DNA from: Ollibium composti
GTDB lineage: Bacteria > Pseudomonadota > Alphaproteobacteria > Rhizobiales > Rhizobiaceae
Length of the DNA: 64,000 nucleotides
Direction of reading: 5' to 3'
Assembly (NCBI RefSeq): GCF_004801285.1
Contig: NZ_SSNY01000001.1
Coordinates: forward strand, 248,001-312,000
Within the stretch, counting starts at the first letter, position 1; each line of letters begins with the position of its first letter. Below, piece by piece: positions 1 through 9,124 of the stretch. Under the pieces are notes generated by a model. It worked only from the letters and a program-made list of their open reading frames with translations. It was not told the origin of the DNA and did not search any database. Made by a program: the position numbers and the translations under genes.

Positions 1-1
1 C

Positions 2-1315
2 TACTTCCTGCCTATTCTCAAAGAAAATCCCCGTGAGGCCGAGATCGTCTCGCATCGCCTCATGCTGCGCGCCGGCATGATCCGCCAGCAGGCCGCCGGC
101 TCCTTCTCCTGGCTGCCGCTCGGCAAGAAGGTGCTGGACAAGGTCTGCAAGATCATCCGCGAGGAGCAGAACCGGGCCGGCGCGCTGGAAATCCTGATGC
201 CGACCATCCAGTCGGCCGACCTGTGGCGCGAGAGCGGCCGCTATGACGATTACGGCAAGGAGATGCTGCGCATCAAGGACCGGCACGAGCGCGATATGCT
301 CTTCGGTCCGACCAACGAGGAGATGGTGACGGAAATCTTCCGCTCCTACGTCCGCTCCTACAAGGACCTGCCGCTCAACCTCTATCATATCCAGTGGAAG
401 TTCCGCGACGAGGTGCGGCCGCGCTTCGGCGTCATGCGCTCACGCGAATTCCTGATGAAGGACGCCTATACGTTCGACATCGATTTCGAAGGGGCGCGGG
501 CGGCTTACAACCGCATGTTCGTGTCCTACCTGCGCACCTTCACGCGCATGGGCCTGCAGGCGATCCCGATGCGCGCCGACACCGGCCCGATCGGCGGCGA
601 CCTCAGCCACGAATTCATCATCCTGGCCGAGACCGGGGAGAGCCAAGTGTTCTGCGACCGCGACTACCTTTCGCTGCCTGTGCCCGGCGAGAATACCGAT
701 TTCACCAACGACGCCGAGATCGACGGCATCGTCAAGGAATGGACCACGCCCTACGCGGCGACCGACGAGATGCACGACGAAGCGGCCTGGACCAAGGTGC
801 CGGAGACGCACAAGCTGTCAGCGCGCGGCATCGAGGTCGGCCACATCTTCCACTTCGGCGAGAAGTATTCCAAGCCGATGGGCGCCAAGGTGACCGGGCC
901 GGACGGCAAGGACCATTTCGTTTCGGGCGGCTCCTACGGCATCGGCCCCAGCCGGTTGGTGGCGGCCATCATCGAGGCCAGCCACGACGACAACGGCATC
1001 ATCTGGCCGGAGGCGGTGGCGCCGTTCGACGTCGGGCTGATCAACATGAAGCCGGGCGACGCCGGCTGCGACGCGCTTTGCGAGAAGCTCTATGCCGCCT
1101 ACGAGAAGGCTGGCAAAGATGTGCTCTACGACGACACCGACCAGCGCCCGGGCGCCAAGTTCGCCACCGCCGACCTTATCGGCCTGCCCTGGCAGGTCAT
1201 CGTCGGGCCGCGCGGCGTCGGCGACGGCACGGTCGAGGTGAAGAACCGCAGGACCGGCGAGCGCGACGTCCGCAAGGTCGAGGACCTGCTGGCCTCGGTG
1301 GAGAAGGCCGCGTGA
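2..1315 (+). CDS. proS: Proline--tRNA ligase, alphaproteobacterial short type (5' end missing)
   Basis: Charges tRNA-Pro with proline in the cytoplasm. The reading frame is open from base 2 and the first visible residues are [20 protein letters not shown], which match the family from about residue 6, so only a handful of N-terminal codons lie outside the window. Class II synthetase signatures are visible: the motif 2 region ([23 protein letters not shown]) and motif 3 ([10 protein letters not shown]), followed by a C-terminal anticodon-binding domain. There is no large editing insertion, as expected for the roughly 440-residue alphaproteobacterial form. The stop codon overlaps the GTG start of the next gene, so proS and the lipoprotein-export genes are translationally coupled. 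Confidence 0.97.
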   Translation, partial: YFLPILKENPREAEIVSHRLMLRAGMIRQQAAGSFSWLPLGKKVLDKVCKIIREEQNRAGALEILMPTIQSADLWRESGRYDDYGKEMLRIKDRHERDMLFGPTNEEMVTEIFRSYVRSYKDLPLNLYHIQWKFRDEVRPRFGVMRSREFLMKDAYTFDIDFEGARAAYNRMFVSYLRTFTRMGLQAIPMRADTGPIGGDLSHEFIILAETGESQVFCDRDYLSLPVPGENTDFTNDAEIDGIVKEWTTPYAATDEMHDEAAWTKVPETHKLSARGIEVGHIFHFGEKYSKPMGAKVTGPDGKDHFVSGGSYGIGPSRLVAAIIEASHDDNGIIWPEAVAPFDVGLINMKPGDAGCDALCEKLYAAYEKAGKDVLYDDTDQRPGAKFATADLIGLPWQVIVGPRGVGDGTVEVKNRRTGERDVRKVEDLLASVEKAA

Positions 1316-2616
1316 GCAGCACCGCCGCAGCCGCCGTGCCGGCGAAGCAGGGCAAGGCCGGTGCTGGCGCGTTTTCCGGTTTCGAGCGCATGGTGGCGTG
1401 GCGCTACCTGCGCTCGCGGCGCAAGGAGACGGTGATCTCGGTCATCGCCTCGATCTCCTTCCTCGGCATCATGCTGGGCGTCGCCACGCTCATCGTCGTC
1501 ATGGCGGTGATGAACGGTTTTCGCGCCGAGCTGCTGACCCGCATCCTCGGCATCAACGGCCACCTGATCGTCACGCCGGTGGACATGCCGCTGGAGGACT
1601 ATGCGGCGGTGGCGGAGCGCATCAACAAGGTGCAAGGGGTCAAATACGCCATTCCGCTGATCGACGGACAGGTGCTGGCGCAGGGCAATGTCGGTTCGGG
1701 AACCGGCGCGCTGGTGCGCGGCATCCGCGGCGACGACCTCGGCAAGATGACGCTGGTGGCCGACAACATCAAGCAGGGCACGCTGGAGGGTTTCGACGGC
1801 GGCGAGGGCGTCGCGATCGGCACGCGCATGGCCGAGGCGCTCGGCCTCGTCGTCGGCGACACCATCACGCTGATCTCGCCAGACGGCGACGTGACGCCGC
1901 TCGGTACCACGCCGCGGCTCAAAGGCTATAAGGTGGCCGCCATCTTCGAGGTGGGCATGTCGGAATACGACAGCGCCATCATCTACATGCCGTTCTCCGA
2001 GGCGCAGCTCTATTTCAACATGGAAGGCAAGGCGCAGAGCATCGAGATCTATGTCGACAATCCCGACAATGTCGATGCGCTCAAGCCGAAGGTGGAGGCG
2101 GCGGCGCAGCGGCAGATCTACATGACCGACTGGCGCCAGCGCAACCAGACCTTCTTCTCGGCGCTCGAGGTCGAGCGCAATGTCATGTTCATGATCCTGA
2201 CGCTGATCGTGCTGGTGGCGGCGCTCAACATCATTTCGGGCCTGGTCATGCTGGTGAAGGACAAGGGGCACGACATCGCCATCCTGCGCACCATGGGGGC
2301 GACGCGCGGCGCGATCCTGCGCATCTTCCTGATGACGGGTGCCGCCATCGGCGTCGTTGGAACCATAGCCGGCGTGGTCCTCGGCATGATCGTGTGCCTC
2401 AACATCGAGCGCATCCGCGAGTTCTTCTCGTGGCTGTCGGGCACGGTGCTGTTCAATCCGGAGCTCTATTTCCTGTCGCAGCTTCCGGCGCGCATGGACC
2501 TGCGCGAAACGCTGTCGGTCATCGCCATGGCGCTGGTGTTGTCGTTCCTGGCAACGCTCTTTCCGGCATGGCGGGCGGCGCGGCTCGATCCGGTCGAAGC
2601 CCTGAGGTACGAATGA
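1312..2616 (+). CDS. lolC: Lipoprotein-releasing ABC transporter permease, LolC/LolE family
   Basis: Inner-membrane subunit that pulls outer-membrane lipoproteins out of the inner membrane for hand-over to LolA. The protein is about 434 residues. It has one N-terminal membrane helix (roughly residues 42-68), a long periplasmic domain, then three C-terminal helices in an FtsX-like domain (from about residue 285), which is the family topology. The start is taken as GTG at 1312, inside the proS stop codon, because it gives the usual short cytoplasmic leader and has GGAGAAGG a few bases upstream. It ends in an ATGA overlap with lolD. Many alphaproteobacteria have a single LolC/E-type permease that probably acts as a homodimer. 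Confidence 0.93.
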   Translation: MSSTAAAAVPAKQGKAGAGAFSGFERMVAWRYLRSRRKETVISVIASISFLGIMLGVATLIVVMAVMNGFRAELLTRILGINGHLIVTPVDMPLEDYAAVAERINKVQGVKYAIPLIDGQVLAQGNVGSGTGALVRGIRGDDLGKMTLVADNIKQGTLEGFDGGEGVAIGTRMAEALGLVVGDTITLISPDGDVTPLGTTPRLKGYKVAAIFEVGMSEYDSAIIYMPFSEAQLYFNMEGKAQSIEIYVDNPDNVDALKPKVEAAAQRQIYMTDWRQRNQTFFSALEVERNVMFMILTLIVLVAALNIISGLVMLVKDKGHDIAILRTMGATRGAILRIFLMTGAAIGVVGTIAGVVLGMIVCLNIERIREFFSWLSGTVLFNPELYFLSQLPARMDLRETLSVIAMALVLSFLATLFPAWRAARLDPVEALRYE

Positions 2617-3311
2617 TGGCGGCGCCGATCATCGAACTGCGCGGCGTCGAGCGGCACTACGTACAGGGGCCGCGCCGGCTGACGATCCTCAACGGCGCCG
2701 ACTTTTCGCTGAACCGCGGCGAGATGGTGGCGCTGGTAGCGCCGTCCGGCACCGGCAAGTCGACGCTGCTGCACACAGCCGGGCTGCTGGAGCGGCCGGA
2801 CGCCGGCGACGTCATCCTGTCCGGGCGCGCCTGCGGGCGGCTGTCGGACGAGGAGCGCACGGCTATCCGCCGCAACGACGTCGGCTTCGTCTACCAGTTC
2901 CACCATTTGCTACCGGAATTCTCGGCTCTGGAAAACATCATGATGCCGCAGCTCATCAAGGGGCTGGGGCGCAAGGAAGCGGGCGAGCGGGCGGCCCAGC
3001 TGCTCGATTACATGCAGATCGGCAAGCGGGCGCAGCATCGGCCGTCAGAACTGTCGGGCGGCGAGCAGCAGCGCGTGGCGATCGCGCGCGCCGTTGCCAA
3101 CGCGCCCCTGGTGCTGTTCGCCGACGAGCCGACGGGCAACCTCGACCCGGCCACGGCTTCCTACGTGTTCGACGCGCTCGAGGCGCTGGTGCGCCAGTCC
3201 GGTCTCGCCGCGCTGATCGCCACCCACAACCACGAGCTCGCCGCGCGCATGGATCGCCGCGTGACGCTGGCCGAGGGCAGGGTGGTGCCGTTGCCGGCCG
3301 CCCAGCTTTAG
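2613..3311 (+). CDS. lolD: Lipoprotein-releasing ABC transporter ATPase LolD
   Basis: ATPase partner of the preceding permease, 232 residues. Walker A (APSGTGKST, residues 43-51), the Q-loop, the ABC signature LSGGEQQRV (147-155) and Walker B (VLFADE, 167-172) are all present, as is the LolD/MacB-like DEPTGNLD stretch. The first of two consecutive ATG codons overlaps the lolC stop, so the pair is translationally coupled. Nothing downstream continues the operon: the next gene on this strand has its own LexA-type promoter. Confidence 0.95.
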   Translation: MMAAPIIELRGVERHYVQGPRRLTILNGADFSLNRGEMVALVAPSGTGKSTLLHTAGLLERPDAGDVILSGRACGRLSDEERTAIRRNDVGFVYQFHHLLPEFSALENIMMPQLIKGLGRKEAGERAAQLLDYMQIGKRAQHRPSELSGGEQQRVAIARAVANAPLVLFADEPTGNLDPATASYVFDALEALVRQSGLAALIATHNHELAARMDRRVTLAEGRVVPLPAAQL

Positions 3312-3544
3312 AAGCCTGATTGGTGATTTGACCGCGGCGGGCGTCGAGCGTGGCTCTCGACGCTCAAATGCTGGGGCGCCGCGCGTCCGTTCTCGAAATT
3401 CCATCTTTTCCGGAACGGATTCCCGCGAATCAAATCCGCTGCTTGCCTGACCTCATCCGGCCGGTGCGGGGCCCTGTCCCGCAACCTTTTTTTAACCCTG
3501 TGACGCGCGAGCCCGCGACCGGCGGCTTTGCCCGCTTTCTTCGT

Positions 3545-3599
3545 TTGACATTTGAACAAAAATAGAACAAATTACGAACATATTAAAAACAGGAGAGAG
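3545..3599 (+). promoter_or_regulatory. LexA (SOS) operator with promoter and ribosome-binding site for a small peptide gene
   Basis: Three GAAC half-sites occur at 3554-3557, 3565-3568 and 3576-3579, each separated by exactly seven bases. GAAC-N7-GAAC (GTTC-N7-GTTC on the other strand) is the known alphaproteobacterial LexA box, and here two boxes overlap in one run. A TTGACA -35 hexamer sits just upstream (3545-3550), so bound LexA would cover the promoter. The -10 element is not obvious. The ribosome-binding site AGGAGAGAG (about 3591-3599) lies directly before the ATG at 3602. Presence of the box is seen in the sequence; SOS control is inferred from it. Confidence 0.8.
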
Positions 3600-3601
3600 T
3601 T

Positions 3602-3688
3602 ATGACCGATCTGGTTCACGATGTCGTCTCGCTGGTTTGCATGAGCACCTTCCTCGTCTCGATGGCGATGTGGATCGGCGCAATGTGA
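3602..3688 (+). CDS. 28-residue hydrophobic peptide under a LexA box (SidA-like candidate)
   Basis: A 28-codon frame with a strong ribosome-binding site 3 bases upstream and a triple LexA half-site array in its promoter. After a short acidic N-terminus (MTDLVHDVV), residues 8-28 form a hydrophobic helix with one Cys and several Met, so the product is probably a single-pass inner-membrane peptide. No homolog is recognised by sequence. The closest functional precedent is SidA of Caulobacter, a 29-residue SOS-induced membrane peptide that blocks division. The similarity is in size, topology and regulation, not alignment. It could instead be a toxin-like or membrane-stress peptide. No other gene follows on this strand before 4659. 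Confidence 0.6.
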   Translation: MTDLVHDVVSLVCMSTFLVSMAMWIGAM

Positions 3689-3694
3689 GAATGA

Positions 3695-3713
3695 GCCGGT
3701 GCGGCGCACCGGC
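3695..3713 (+). terminator. Hairpin after the SOS peptide gene
   Basis: Perfect 8-bp inverted repeat GCCGGTGC / GCACCGGC with a GGC loop, starting 6 bases after the stop codon of the 28-residue peptide. There is no clear T-run after it, so it may be a weak terminator or a 3' stabilising stem. It also lies between this gene and the convergent lipB gene. Confidence 0.4.
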
Positions 3714-3787
3714 ACGGGAAGTGGCGCCGCTGCATGATGCCGGCGCCGTCGAAGGGAAAAAACACAAAACGGGCAGGGTGCCGGCGA

Positions 3788-4531
3788 TCAGCCGGCCTTG
3801 CGGGCGGGTAGAGCCTCGGCGAGTGCGGCTGGACCGAACACCGTTTCGAAGGCGGCCTTCAGTGCCAGGTCGAGATCGGTCATCGTCACCGGCAGGCCGA
3901 GGTCGACGAGGCTGGTGACGCCGTGGTCGGCGACGCCGCAGGGTACGATGCCGCCGAAATGCGTCAGGTCCGGTTCGACGTTGATGGCGATGCCGTGGAA
4001 GCTCACCCATTTGCGAAGGCGGATGCCGATGGCGGCGATCTTGTCTTCGGCAGGCTGGCCGTCCGGCATCGGCGGACGGTCGGGCCGCACCACCCAGACG
4101 CCGACGCGGTCTTCACGCCGCTCGCCGCGCACCGTGAAGGCGGCAAGCGTCTGGATGATCCATTCTTCCAGCGCCGCCACGAAGGCGCGCACATCCTCGC
4201 GCCGCCGCTTCAGGTCGAGCATGACATAGGCGACGCGCTGTCCGGGGCCATGATAGGTATATTCGCCGCCGCGCCCGGCCGCGTAGACGGGAAAGCGATC
4301 CGGATCGATCAGGTCGGCGGGCTGGGCGCTGGTGCCGGCGGTGTAGAGCGGCGGGTGCTCGACCAGCCAGACCATCTCGCCGGTCGCGCCCGAGCGGATC
4401 GCTTCGGCGCGCTGTTCCATGAAGGCCAGCGCCGTCGCATAGTCCGTCAGGCCAGGCTCGATGCGCCATTCGACCGGCTCCGATCCAGGGACGGGGAGAA
4501 AGGACGTGGCGAGCTGGCTGCGTTCTGGCAT
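3788..4531 (-). CDS. lipB: Lipoyl(octanoyl) transferase LipB
   Basis: Transfers octanoyl groups from acyl carrier protein to the E2 and GcvH lipoyl domains, the first step of lipoate attachment. The protein is 247 residues, within the family range. Recognisable motifs are [12 protein letters not shown] (87-98), KIAAIGIRL (164-172) carrying the catalytic Lys164, SFHGIAINV (177-185), and HFGGIVPCG (191-199) with the catalytic Cys198. The product is needed for lipoylated GcvH, which is relevant because glycine is the expected end product of the betaine genes elsewhere in this window. The gene stands alone and faces the SOS peptide gene tail to tail. Confidence 0.95.
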   Translation of the reverse strand: MPERSQLATSFLPVPGSEPVEWRIEPGLTDYATALAFMEQRAEAIRSGATGEMVWLVEHPPLYTAGTSAQPADLIDPDRFPVYAAGRGGEYTYHGPGQRVAYVMLDLKRRREDVRAFVAALEEWIIQTLAAFTVRGERREDRVGVWVVRPDRPPMPDGQPAEDKIAAIGIRLRKWVSFHGIAINVEPDLTHFGGIVPCGVADHGVTSLVDLGLPVTMTDLDLALKAAFETVFGPAALAEALPARKAG

Positions 4532-4658
4532 GGCTGATCTCGTTTACCCTTGATATGGCCGCAATCGGCGCAAAGGTCCAGAGCGCCAGGCCGATGCGTC
4601 GGGTTTGCGGACAGGCCGATTAACGGCTGGTTGACGCTTCTGGCGCATAGGGCTGGTT

Positions 4659-4838
4659 ATGGCCGAAGAGAACGACAGCAGACGATCGGACTGGCGCGGG
4701 ATCGGCGCCGCCTTGCTGCAGATTGGCGCGATCTTCGTGCCGATCGCGCTTTGCATGCTGGTACTGGCGAACCTTTCGACCCATGTCCCGCCGCAGGCGA
4801 TCGACGCCGTGCGGACCGGTTCCATCGACCGTCGTTGA
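4659..4838 (+). CDS. Small single-pass membrane protein, function unknown
   Basis: A 59-codon frame starting MAEENDSRRSDWRGIGAAL. A charged N-terminus is followed by one hydrophobic helix (about residues 15-38, ALLQIGAIFVPIALCMLVLA) and a short polar tail, so it is likely an inner-membrane miniprotein. It lies alone between lipB (opposite strand) and tRNA-Leu. No family is recognised. A longer frame overlaps it (4550-4996), but that frame is Arg-rich and has no membrane or domain character. The call rests on composition and position only. Confidence 0.45.
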   Translation: MAEENDSRRSDWRGIGAALLQIGAIFVPIALCMLVLANLSTHVPPQAIDAVRTGSIDRR

Positions 4839-5094
4839 GACGGCGCTTCGGCGGCTTGCGAACGACTTGGATGCCCGAACTGGCAACGCTTTCGGATCTT
4901 CCAGCGCAAGGCGACGTGCTTTTGCAATGCGAGGCCGAATCCGAGCGGATTCGAGCTAGCGATAGTCGACCGGACGCGAAACGCATCGAGCGCTGAAAAT
5001 CGGTGTAAAGGTAGTGGAAGGTGTAAAGACATCCACGCCGGTCAGAATCCGGGCAGGCTCAAAAGCTGTAGAAATGCCGGATTGGGAAAAGTGT

Positions 5095-5179
5095 TGGTGC
5101 GGTCGAGAAGACTCGAACTTCCACGGGTTGCCCCACAGCGACCTCAACGCTGCGCGTCTACCAATTCCGCCACGACCGC
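5095..5179 (-). tRNA. tRNA-Leu (anticodon GAG)
   Basis: Reading the minus strand gives a full cloverleaf. The acceptor stem is GCGGTCG paired with CGACCGC, the discriminator is A, and the CCA end is encoded (complement of 5095-5097). The D-arm has the class II Leu pattern, the anticodon stem CAGCG/CGCTG encloses the loop TTGAGGT, a long variable arm follows, and the T-loop is TTCGAGT. The anticodon is GAG (complement of 5143-5145). At 85 bases with an extended variable arm it fits tRNA-Leu. Confidence 0.96.
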
Positions 5180-5451
5180 ACGTGGTAGGAGCCGGAAGGT
5201 GCCGGCCCGCGGCGTGTAGCAAATCGCCCAAGGCGAAACAAGTGCGAGTTCGGCAATATTCGCCGCAATTCATGTTCCCGTCACAGGCTTTGCATTTCTA
5301 TCTTGAGCGCCGGCCGGTCCGGCTTGGCGATATGCACCGTCAGATGCAGCGGATCGCCATCCGTCGGGGCTTAATTCGTTTGATATTCCCGCGCGTTGCG
5401 CGCTAGACCTGACACCCACTCTTTCCCGGATCGCGGCAGCCGGAGACGCCG

Positions 5452-6870
5452 ATGGAAGGCCAGCACGAACAGACCGACGACGCCCGGGCTGCCGAAGGCC
5501 AGCACGCCGACATCTACGACGAGGACGGCGTGATCAGCCAGTCGTTCCTGGTTCATGTCGGCGCGGCGATTGCCGACCGCGACACGCTGACGCTGAAGCG
5601 CGATGTCGGTGACCTGCACCAGTCCGAACTCGGCGACCTGCTGGAAGCGCTGGCGCCGGAGCAACGGCGGGCGCTGGTGGAACTGCTCGGCACCGATTTC
5701 GATTTCTCGGCGCTAACGGAGGTCGACGAGGCCATCCGCCTCGACATCGTCGACAACCTACCGAACGCGCAGATCGCGCAGGCGGTGCAGGAACTCGATT
5801 CCGATGACGCCGTCTACATCCTGGAGGACCTCGACCAGGAGGACCAGGACGAGATCCTGTCGCAGCTCCCGTTCACCGAGCGGATCAGGCTGAGGCGCGC
5901 CCTCGATTACCCGGAAGAGACGGCCGGCCGGCGCATGCAGACCGAGTTCGTCGCCGTGCCGCCGTTCTGGACGGTGGGCCAGACGATCGACTACATGCGC
6001 GAAGACAACAACCTGCCTGATCGCTTCAGCCAGATCTTCGTCATCGACCCCACCTTCAAGCTGCTCGGCGCCGTCGATCTGGACAAGATCATGCGCACCA
6101 AGCGGGCGGTGAAGGTCGAGGAGGTGATGCACGAGACGCGCCACGCCATTCCCGCGACCATGGACCAGGAAGAAGCGGCGCGCGAATTCGAGCAATACGA
6201 CCTCTTGTCGGCGGCCGTCGTCGACGAGAACGAGCGGCTGGTCGGCGTGCTCACCATCGACGACGTGGTCGATGTCATCCAACAGGAAGCGGAAGAAGAC
6301 CTTCTGCGCATGGGCGGCGTCGGCGACGAGGAACTGTCGGACTCGATCCTTTCCACGTCCCGCTCGCGCGTGCCGTGGCTCCTGGTCAATCTTGTCACCG
6401 CGTTCCTGGCGGCTTCGGTCATCGGCCTGTTCGATGCGACGATCCAGCAGATCGTGGCGCTGGCCGTGCTGATGCCGATCGTCGCCGGCATGGGCGGCAA
6501 TGCCGGCTCGCAGACCATGACGGTGACGGTGCGCGCGCTGGCGACCAAGGACCTCGACATCTACAACGCCTGGCGCGTCATCCGCCGCGAGATCGGCGTC
6601 GGCTTCATCAACGGCGCGGTTTTCGCCGTTCTCATCGGCCTTGTCGCCGGGACCTGGTTCGGCGATCCGAACCTCGGCGGCATCATCGCCGCGGCGATGA
6701 TCATCAACATGTTCGCGGCGGCGCTGGCAGGCATCCTCATCCCGCTTCTGCTCGACCGGCTCAACATCGATCCGGCGGTGGCGTCGGCCGTGTTCGTCAC
6801 CACGGTGACCGACTGCGTCGGGTTCTTCGCCTTCCTCGGACTGGCGACATGGTGGTTCCGCTATTCGTAG
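5452..6870 (+). CDS. mgtE: Magnesium transporter MgtE
   Basis: Mg2+-gated magnesium channel of the inner membrane, 472 residues, close to the family norm. After an acidic leader the MgtE N domain covers about residues 55-155 (QSELGDLLEALAPEQR, the VYILEDLDQEDQDEIL superhelix). Two CBS domains follow (about 160-285, ending with DDVVDVIQQEAEEDLL), then the plug helix and five membrane helices (about 305-472) with the pore signature GNAGSQT. Mg2+ binding to the N and CBS domains normally closes the pore. No Mg2+ riboswitch was recognised in the 270 bases upstream. It is a monocistronic gene. Confidence 0.95.
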   Translation: MEGQHEQTDDARAAEGQHADIYDEDGVISQSFLVHVGAAIADRDTLTLKRDVGDLHQSELGDLLEALAPEQRRALVELLGTDFDFSALTEVDEAIRLDIVDNLPNAQIAQAVQELDSDDAVYILEDLDQEDQDEILSQLPFTERIRLRRALDYPEETAGRRMQTEFVAVPPFWTVGQTIDYMREDNNLPDRFSQIFVIDPTFKLLGAVDLDKIMRTKRAVKVEEVMHETRHAIPATMDQEEAAREFEQYDLLSAAVVDENERLVGVLTIDDVVDVIQQEAEEDLLRMGGVGDEELSDSILSTSRSRVPWLLVNLVTAFLAASVIGLFDATIQQIVALAVLMPIVAGMGGNAGSQTMTVTVRALATKDLDIYNAWRVIRREIGVGFINGAVFAVLIGLVAGTWFGDPNLGGIIAAAMIINMFAAALAGILIPLLLDRLNIDPAVASAVFVTTVTDCVGFFAFLGLATWWFRYS

Positions 6871-6918
6871 GACGGGCAGGGCACCGCCGATCGGCCAAAG
6901 TGGTTAGCGCGCCCGCAA

Positions 6919-6936
6919 TTGACTTTTACGTAAGGG
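6919..6936. promoter_or_regulatory. Candidate MerR-family operator/promoter
   Basis: TTGACT followed by the perfect 8-bp palindrome TTACGTAA (6926-6933). TTTACGTAA-like palindromes are typical of LiuR-type MerR regulators of acyl-CoA catabolism, and this site lies 112 bases upstream of a MerR gene whose protein resembles that group. The -35-like TTGACT overlaps the palindrome. Autoregulation is an inference. Confidence 0.4.
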
Positions 6937-7047
6937 CGGTGCCAAGTGTCGCCCGGCGATTTGGCCTGCCACTCTGGCGGCTCCCGCACAATCGGCTATT
7001 CCGTCGTGCTGCGACGGCCAGCTACCAACGACCGCCCCGGAGGATCG

Positions 7048-7464
7048 ATGCCGGTTCGCCAAGCGCAAGGAATGACGATGCGGGAATACTACTCGATCAC
7101 GGAGTTGACGCGCGAGTTCGACATTTCGACGCGCACGCTGCGCTTCTATGAGGACGAGGGGCTGATCCAGCCGGTGCGGCGCGGCCGTACGCGTCTTTTC
7201 AAGCCATCCGACCGTCACCTGGTGCGGCAAATCCTGCGAGGCAAGCGGCTCGGCTTTTCGATCAGCGAAATCCGCGAGATCATCCAGATGTACAAGGAGC
7301 CGCCGGGCGAGGTCGGGCAACTCAAGCTGATGATCCGGCGCATCGAGGAGAAGCGCGAGGAATTGCGGCAGAAGCGACGTGATCTCGAAGAGACGTTGGC
7401 CGAACTCGACCAGGCCGAGGAGTCCTGCGTCGAGCGGCTGGCGGAACTCGGCGTCAACACCTGA
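7048..7464 (+). CDS. MerR-family transcriptional regulator (LiuR-like)
   Basis: DNA-binding regulator of about 138 residues. The winged-helix domain (YYSITELTREFDISTRTLRFYEDEG) sits at the N-terminus, then a helical hinge and a long, highly charged coiled coil (about residues 85-125) for dimerisation. The HTH is of the type found in regulators of branched-chain amino acid and fatty acid breakdown, and no metal-binding Cys pair typical of metal-sensing MerR proteins is seen. The ATG at 7048 is chosen for its GGAGG at 7039-7043. The ATG at 7078 (MREYY) with AAGGA upstream is an equally plausible start. Its target is not evident from the neighbours. Confidence 0.85.
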   Translation: MPVRQAQGMTMREYYSITELTREFDISTRTLRFYEDEGLIQPVRRGRTRLFKPSDRHLVRQILRGKRLGFSISEIREIIQMYKEPPGEVGQLKLMIRRIEEKREELRQKRRDLEETLAELDQAEESCVERLAELGVNT

Positions 7465-7482
7465 GCCTGTCCAGAAGCGCGT

Positions 7483-7959
7483 TCAAATCCACCGGCGCAC
7501 GCGCTTGGCGTAGTCGCGATACTTCTTGCCGAAGCGCTGGGCGAGGATCTTTTCTTCGTATTCCACCGCCAGCTTGCCGGTGAGGAAAGCCGCGACGAAC
7601 GCCATCAGCAAGGTCCAGACGTTGGCGGTGACCAGCGCGATGCCGATCAACAGCAGCGTCGCGGCGAGGTAGATCGGGTTGCGCGAGACGGCGAAGGGGC
7701 CGCCGGTCAGGAGATGCTCCGGCGTGCCCTTGGGATTGAGCGTGGTGCCGGCGCGGCGCATCGTGCGGACGGCGCTGAACCACAGCGCCAGCGCCGCGAC
7801 GATCGCGATCCAGCCGAAGGCGAGCAGGATGTCGGCCAATATGCCGCCGATCCACGGCGGCGGGACGAAGACGCCAAGCACGATGCTGACGACGAGCGCC
7901 GCCAGATAGATCAGCGGCGGCAGGGGCACGAAGCCCGTATGCCGGACGGTCTCGCTCAT
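7483..7959 (-). CDS. Isoprenylcysteine carboxyl methyltransferase (ICMT/PEMT)-family membrane protein
   Basis: A 158-residue integral membrane protein with four or five helices. The family motif is the stretch LLTGGPFAVSRNPIYLA (about residues 85-101), and the C-terminal EEKILAQRFGKKYRDYAKRV matches the EEx(L/I)xxxFGxxYxxYxxxV block for S-adenosylmethionine binding. Bacterial members methylate lipids or small molecules; the substrate here is unknown. The start overlaps the stop of the upstream acyltransferase gene by ATGA, so both form one operon. Confidence 0.85.
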   Translation of the reverse strand: MSETVRHTGFVPLPPLIYLAALVVSIVLGVFVPPPWIGGILADILLAFGWIAIVAALALWFSAVRTMRRAGTTLNPKGTPEHLLTGGPFAVSRNPIYLAATLLLIGIALVTANVWTLLMAFVAAFLTGKLAVEYEEKILAQRFGKKYRDYAKRVRRWI

Positions 7960-8948
7960 GGCTTTTCCTCCTCCATCGCCTCGTCGGTGCGCACCGTGCA
8001 GGTGCCGGCGAGATCGGCGACCCGCTGGCGGAAGGCCGCATCGTGGTCGCCCTTGAACAACCGCTCGAGCATGGCGTTGTCCTTCAGTTCGCCCAACATA
8101 CAGCCGCAATAGCGCGGGCAGAAGGCCGCATCGCGGCTTTGCTGGCAGGATGCGGTGCAGGAGCTCAGGAAACTTTCCTGCGGCGACAGCACAGGCGCCG
8201 GCACGACCTGCGAGAACAGCCAGACGCAGGCGATCAGCACCGGCTGGTGGATCAGGTAGAAGGCGAGGCTGTGCTGGCCGGCGAGCACCAGCGGCTTCAG
8301 GCGGCGATGAACGGAAAGCTGCCGCGCCCGCTCCATCAGGCCGGAGGATATGGCAAGGCGGGTGACGCCGATGCCGGCAAGCACGGCGCCGAACCAGGGA
8401 AACAGCGGCACGTAGTCGTTGGAGCGCGGATCGACCGTCGAGAGGCCCAGCCACCACAGCGCCGGATGGTCGAAGGCCGGCGAGCGCAGATAGTGCGGGG
8501 CGGCGACGACCAGTGCCGCCACGACCAGCGTGAGCAGTCCCGGCAGGCGCAGGAAGGCGAGGCCGAGCAGGCTCGCCAGCGCGATCTCGTGCAATATGCC
8601 GAAGAAGATGAAGGTGTCGGGCGTGGCGAACCGGGTGACGATGCTGATGGCGGCGGCCGCGGCGACCACCATGGCGAGCCGTTTCCAGAAGCCGGGCCAG
8701 CGAATGCCGCGTCCATGCGCCAGCACCAGGCTGACGCCGACCAGGAACAGGAAGGTCGAGGCGATGCAGCGCGCATAAAACTTCCAGCCGCCGAAGGCGG
8801 TGAGGCCGGGCGAGACATAACCGAAGAATTCAAGGTCCCAGGTGAAATGGTAGCTCGCCATGGCGAGCAAAGCGAGGCCGCGCGCCACGTCGAGAGCGAG
8901 GATGCGGCCCGAAGCTTTCCGGCCTGGTTGACTGGGTTCAGCGCTCAT
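7956..8948 (-). CDS. DUF1624/heparan-alpha-glucosaminide N-acetyltransferase-like membrane protein
   Basis: A membrane protein of about 330 residues. It begins near RILALDVARGLALLAMASYHFTWDL, the conserved first helix of the DUF1624/YeiB-like acyltransferase group, and has roughly eight further helices up to LAGQHSLAFYLIHQPVLI. The C-terminal 80 residues are soluble and contain several Cys (SSCTASCQQSRDAAFCPRYCGC), an unusual cluster that could bind metal or form disulfides. The start is taken at 8948 (MSAEPSQPG) because sequence further upstream shows no domain. It probably modifies an envelope glycan or lipid; that is family-level inference. Confidence 0.82.
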   Translation of the reverse strand: MSAEPSQPGRKASGRILALDVARGLALLAMASYHFTWDLEFFGYVSPGLTAFGGWKFYARCIASTFLFLVGVSLVLAHGRGIRWPGFWKRLAMVVAAAAAISIVTRFATPDTFIFFGILHEIALASLLGLAFLRLPGLLTLVVAALVVAAPHYLRSPAFDHPALWWLGLSTVDPRSNDYVPLFPWFGAVLAGIGVTRLAISSGLMERARQLSVHRRLKPLVLAGQHSLAFYLIHQPVLIACVWLFSQVVPAPVLSPQESFLSSCTASCQQSRDAAFCPRYCGCMLGELKDNAMLERLFKGDHDAAFRQRVADLAGTCTVRTDEAMEEEKP

Positions 8949-9124
8949 CGTTCGTCTCTCACGCCCCGGCCCGAGGGGTAGGGCCAAACCGGTCGCCTGT
9001 AAAGTTGGGCCAGAGGCCATAAAGGCTTGGCCGGCTTCGTATTTCGGCGGCATGGCGTCGGTTTCCTGATACCGGTTCGAATCGAGCCGGCGCATTTTCC
9101 CGGTGCCTATTCTGCCGAGTCGTC

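Noticed and set aside
4550..4996. 148-codon plus-strand frame between lipB and tRNA-Leu
   Set aside because: Arg-rich, no ribosome-binding site or domain; the 59-codon frame inside the same stretch has membrane-protein character and is preferred.
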